This document shows, in pieces, positions 7,521 to 10,337 of a DNA stretch of 10,337 nt. The stretch spans positions 1 to 10,337 of the forward strand of contig BEXV01003052.1 of NCBI GenBank assembly GCA_003118195.1, given 5' to 3'. The notes under the pieces are model-generated. The model ran no database searches and was not told where the DNA came from. It saw only the letters and a list, made by a program, of their open reading frames with translations. The stretch comes from Hemicentrotus pulcherrimus (Eukaryota > Echinodermata > Echinoidea > Camarodonta > Strongylocentrotidae). Position 1 is the stretch's first letter. Each line of letters begins with the position of its first letter. The position numbers and the translations under genes were made by a program.

Positions 7521-7697
7521 TCAGTGAAACCTCATTATATCGAGGTCCTTGGGACCATAGAAATGACCTTGTATATCAGGAATCTTGTTATATCAGGGTA
7601 GAAATCTTAAGAATACAAACAGCTGAGACCAGTGAAATCACCTTGTTATAAATAACAGATACCTTGTTATATCAGAGCGCTTGATAATGAGATTTGC
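7516..7697. mobile_element. Short inverted-repeat element, 'cctcattatatcgagg' type
   Basis: The segment opens with gtgaaacctcattatatcg and closes with gataatgagattt, whose reverse complement aaatctcattatc resembles the opening. Between them cttgttatatca-type phrases recur at about 7569, 7584, 7640 and 7662. Comparable elements are common in marine invertebrate genomes as I remember them. It abuts or slightly overlaps the right arm of the larger inverted repeat. Confidence 0.55.
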
Positions 7698-8630
7698 CTT
7701 GGGAGATTCCTAACTTTTTTTCTTCTTCCTCGGTAAATGCAACTTCATACAACGAAGATTACGCACTGCAGTGTGGTGTGTGCCATGTCCGAAATGTGTG
7801 TAGGCTTCAATCCAGGTGCAAAATATGTATATATATATACAGTGATGTGCTGTTAAAAACGTGGACAGTGATGTGCTGCCATCAGTTGGATGCTTCCTTC
7901 AATGCCCTTTTAAAGGCATCCAGAGAAAGGTAGGAAGGTGTGACATATATGTAGTGTGCAGCGTTTGGTTTTCTCACATTGTGTTATGAACAAAAACATA
8001 TTTTTCATGTACATGTAAGTTAACAGGTGCAAAAGTAATGGATTGAAGCAGGCGCTTGCACTACACTTAAAGAGAAGTTTGAGTTCTGGGGAGAGGTGAA
8101 AAATAATTTGTGAGCATTATCATTGTTGTTATGCAAGTGGGGAAGAACATCAATGAAAAAATGTTCCCTGAAAAGCATGGCTCTTCAAATGCCTTCATAT
8201 TCCAAATACGACAAGTAACAGCTTCAAAATGAGGCGCGATTTTTATGCCACATGTTAGTGTAGTCCCATATACATCTTTCTGTGTACAGTGTTTGTTACT
8301 TTACCAAGACTGGGCCAAAATTTCTAATCATTTTGAAGACTCTAGAACCTTGCTGTACATGTCAATACTTGATATGCTACATGATCAACTTTTTTTCTGA
8401 TTGATTGCGCACCATTTTTTTCACAATGCAATTGCATGACCAGAACTCAACTTTATCTTTAACTCTAAAATGACTATATAAACTCGCTAAACTCGCTGGC
8501 CCTGATTCGACATAAAAATGTTAAAACACCCCCTCCCCCTGTCTCTTTAGGGTTAGCATATACAGTATAATACAGATTGATAACTTAATAATGTATTTTT
8601 TTAGCATCCAGGAGCATAACAACTTCAGAA
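7698..8630. other. No supported gene; a few weak repeats
   Basis: This AT-rich stretch has an ATATAT run near 7828-7839, a 14-base direct repeat acagtgatgtgctg at 7839 and 7865, and a weak inverted pair of 23 bases (8068-8090 against 8442-8464, about 20 of 23). The open frame at 7694-7933 has no recognisable protein and no splice or start context that supports it. Confidence 0.5.
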
Positions 8631-8735
8631 ATATCGTCCTTGTTTTCACGAAGTGACGGTAGTGAGGAAAATCGTAACGCAAAGTGAATGCAATTTTTTT
8701 TCACTACCGTCACTTCGTGAAAACAGGGACGATAT
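8631..8735. repeat. Near-perfect 35-bp inverted repeat with 35-base loop
   Basis: Arm 8631-8665 and arm 8701-8735 are reverse complements with one mismatch, near 8641 against 8725. The shared core is ttcacgaagtgacggtagtg. The loop, 8666-8700, is AT-rich with a T run. This could be a tiny palindromic MITE, or in RNA a long hairpin. The open frame at 8653-8835 covers it by chance and is not a gene. Confidence 0.95.
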
Positions 8736-9364
8736 GAGCTTTTACCCAATGGATTATCAAAATCACCTTGATTTTACAGTTCACTACTGGTCTCCATGTA
8801 TATCATTTATTTTATACAGTATAACATATTGTTGAATGCTCATGTTTCATCGTCTAACTTAAACATCACCTTGATTTGTGTTTCTCAATGAAGAAAAAAA
8901 CCTTGATTGTTTTCCCCTCCACAACCCCCCCCCCCTCCTCAATTGATCAATATGCAGAAATGGAATTGCAGTACATATATATTTAGTATGGAATTTAAAT
9001 TGGATGATTGCAATTGAATTTTACCCTCTCTTAATGAATTCATGTTGAATTACATGTACATGAACTACAACAATACATTGATAACAATCTCTAGCATTCC
9101 AAAATGTTATTAGTTTTTAAAAGATACAAAAATGGTATTGACACAGAACAAAAATTTATGCTTTGTCATAACTACTGTTGTGTACAAATGGAGAGCTGTA
9201 ATATTTCATTGTGTGATACTTGTATGATTTGTAAATAAGAATGAATGTGTTTTTTAATGCAGACGTCACATTGTGTGAATGTGAGATTAAATAAAAGAGA
9301 AAAAACATAGATCTTGTTCACCAGACTGTGATGTTAAAGGGAGTGTATCGAAGTCGCAAATATT
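8736..9364. other. No supported gene; homopolymer runs and a possible 3' UTR end
   Basis: This stretch is AT-rich with a C run at 8926-8936. Near 9180-9300 it looks like a transcript 3' end, with TTTGTAAATAAG, TTGTGTGAATGTG and an AATAAA at 9290-9295 followed by an A-rich stretch. I see no coding sequence. Confidence 0.45.
9290..9295 (+). terminator. Candidate polyadenylation signal AATAAA
   Basis: AATAAA occurs in gattaaataaaagag, followed by a gttcaccagactgtgatgtt stretch that could act as a GT-rich downstream element. If used by NPHP4 it would imply a 3' UTR of about 3.5 kb that includes the inverted repeats. It may be unrelated. Confidence 0.25.
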
Positions 9365-9585
9365 TCAGGGTGTGATGGTCTAGTTGACACGTGGCTGGAC
9401 TGTGGGTCAAATGGTACACAGGTTAAGTCCAAGCCATGACACTAGGGTCCTTTGATAAGGCATTAATCTGCATTTGCTACTCTCCACCCAGGTGTAGACT
9501 GTAGTGAGTGGGTATGTAGCAAGAAGTAATTTTATGACTGATTTCGGTGCCTAAGCCTGAGGGCAGCTTGAATCAAATTGCATTA
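9365..9585 (+). mobile_element. tRNA-derived SINE-like element, copy 2
   Basis: An A-box-like tggtctagtt (9376-9385) and B-box-like ggttaagtcc (9421-9430) are followed by gtcctttgataaggcatt, aatctgcatttgctac and tccacccaggtgtaga. These match copy 1 at 1315-1440 block by block. The tail, tcggtgcc ... cttgaatcaaattgcat, pairs with ttggtgccttgagaatcacat of copy 1 apart from a 15-base insertion. The gggtaccc block is partly lost. Confidence 0.75.
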
Positions 9586-10167
9586 TAATTGATAGTCCCA
9601 AGACCAATTTGAGGGTAGATCAATTGCTAAGATTGATATTGTTATAGATCCCTAGTGTTGAGTTTTGCACTACATAACCAAATTATTTCGCAACCCACCT
9701 GAAATACATTTTAGAATATTATGCCTGATTAGTACACCAAAAGTCATTTTACAGTTTATCTGATTATTTGAGGGGGTACTCACTATATGGAATTTTTCCT
9801 ATGATATACCAATGTATTCATATGATATTGTTGGTCTCCACAATGGACGCAGCACCTTTAATGACACAGAAAAGTATTGTTACGCTTGTCTGGAGTACGT
9901 GAAAGGGATATTTACTTGAAGCACCTCATGAATAGTGTTTTGACTGAGAATACGAGTTCAGGGATAATGAGTACCCAGAGTGATTTTGGGCCAAAAGCGT
10001 ATAATGGCATGATATCATAACAGTCTCATTGCTCCTGTTTCTTTTTTCTCTTCCTCTTTTTCAGTACTTTATTTTTTTACATTTTATATTTTCTTTTTCT
10101 CACCCCCCCCCTTCCACCACGACTATCTCTTGGTCTCTCCTTCTCTAGCAGTCAATGTTTCTATATT
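9586..10167. other. No supported gene; pyrimidine-rich tract near the end
   Basis: The first part is unique AT-rich sequence. From about 10035 to 10150 the strand is strongly C/T-rich, including tcctctttttcag and a C run near 10103-10111. The splice-acceptor look of 10052-10064 is not followed by a coding exon that I can recognise. Confidence 0.5.
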
Positions 10168-10337
10168 AAGTTCAAGTTCAAGTTCAAGTTTATTTTCCAC
10201 ATGTGGTTCATAAAAAACAACAAGTAAACATGCATGTTTAAACATATAAAAAATACACAATTAACAAACAATAATATTAAGAAAAACAAATAGCGAACAA
10301 AATCTAAGAACAACTAGATACATGTAAATATAAAAAA
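10168..10337 (-). mobile_element. Probable 3' end of a minus-strand non-LTR retroelement, cut by the window end
   Basis: Three aagttc units at 10168-10185 lead into aagtttattttccac. On the minus strand this is gtggaaaataaacttgaactt and further ttgaac units, the way many LINE and SINE copies end in a short tandem tail. The rest to 10337 is A-rich, with a perfect 16-base palindrome taaacatgcatgttta at 10225-10240. No reverse-transcriptase coding is within view, so the family is uncertain. Confidence 0.5.

Noticed and set aside
7839..7878. 14-base direct repeat acagtgatgtgctg at 7839 and 7865
   Set aside because: Only two short copies occur next to an AT microsatellite, consistent with local slippage; nothing further supports a function.
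7694..7933. 79-codon open frame with several cysteines
   Set aside because: The CGVCHVRNVCRLQSRC run hints at a metal-binding pattern but fits no known finger spacing. The frame begins in the repeat element and ends in unique AT-rich sequence with no splice support.
8068..8464. Possible weak foldback pair (23-base arms, about 20 of 23)
   Set aside because: The arms are short and diverged, with 350 bases between them and no further symmetry. Chance or ancient decay cannot be excluded.
8653..8835. 60-codon open frame
   Set aside because: It spans the hairpin loop and one arm; the coding look is accidental.
10052..10064. Splice acceptor of a further downstream gene
   Set aside because: tcctctttttcag looks right, but the following sequence quickly meets stops and has no recognisable coding similarity.

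Overview
This window looks like genomic DNA from an animal, most likely an echinoderm and probably a sea urchin. It is AT-rich and intron-rich, with no bacterial features. The repeat families resemble those common in sea urchin genomes: a tRNA-derived SINE whose tail reads like 'aatgggtacccggtagga', and an inverted-repeat element of the 'gttgaacctgtctataac' type. The taxon is inferred from remembered repeat style and protein similarity, not from a search.

The only gene I can support is the 3' part of NPHP4 (nephrocystin-4), a ciliary transition-zone protein, on the + strand. Eight exons lie at 76-232, 911-981, 1684-1769, 2534-2705, 3192-3300, 3988-4106, 4574-4669 and 5634-5774. All have GT/AG splice sites and agree in phase. 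Together they give 951 coding bases: the last 316 residues plus a TGA stop at 5772-5774. The upstream exons are outside the window.

Between the exons, the introns hold a + strand SINE copy (about 1311-1555), a tandem copy of the end of exon 4 with its splice donor (2595-2975), a GAT/GGT repeat (4125-4410), a CTTTTA repeat that imitates a 3' splice site (4681-4729), a minus-strand SINE tail (4858-5050) and an inverted-repeat element (5404-5558).

Downstream of the stop, the first 700 bases are a decayed tandem array of about 85-135 bp units. Each unit resembles the final coding segment plus the stop and the first bases of the 3' UTR. After that come a large inverted repeat (6831-7520), a second small inverted-repeat element (7516-7697), a near-perfect 35-bp hairpin (8631-8735), another SINE copy (9365-9585) and what looks like the 3' end of a minus-strand non-LTR retroelement (10168 to the window end). 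I see no second protein-coding gene or RNA gene in 5775-10337.

The most distinctive theme is that the tails of two NPHP4 exons have been tandemly duplicated across a gene boundary. One crosses exon into intron and is very recent. The other crosses coding sequence into 3' UTR and is old. A further curiosity is that reading past the exon 7 donor stays in frame through a leucine-rich repeat to a stop next to an AATAAA signal. I see no evidence for a new multi-gene system.
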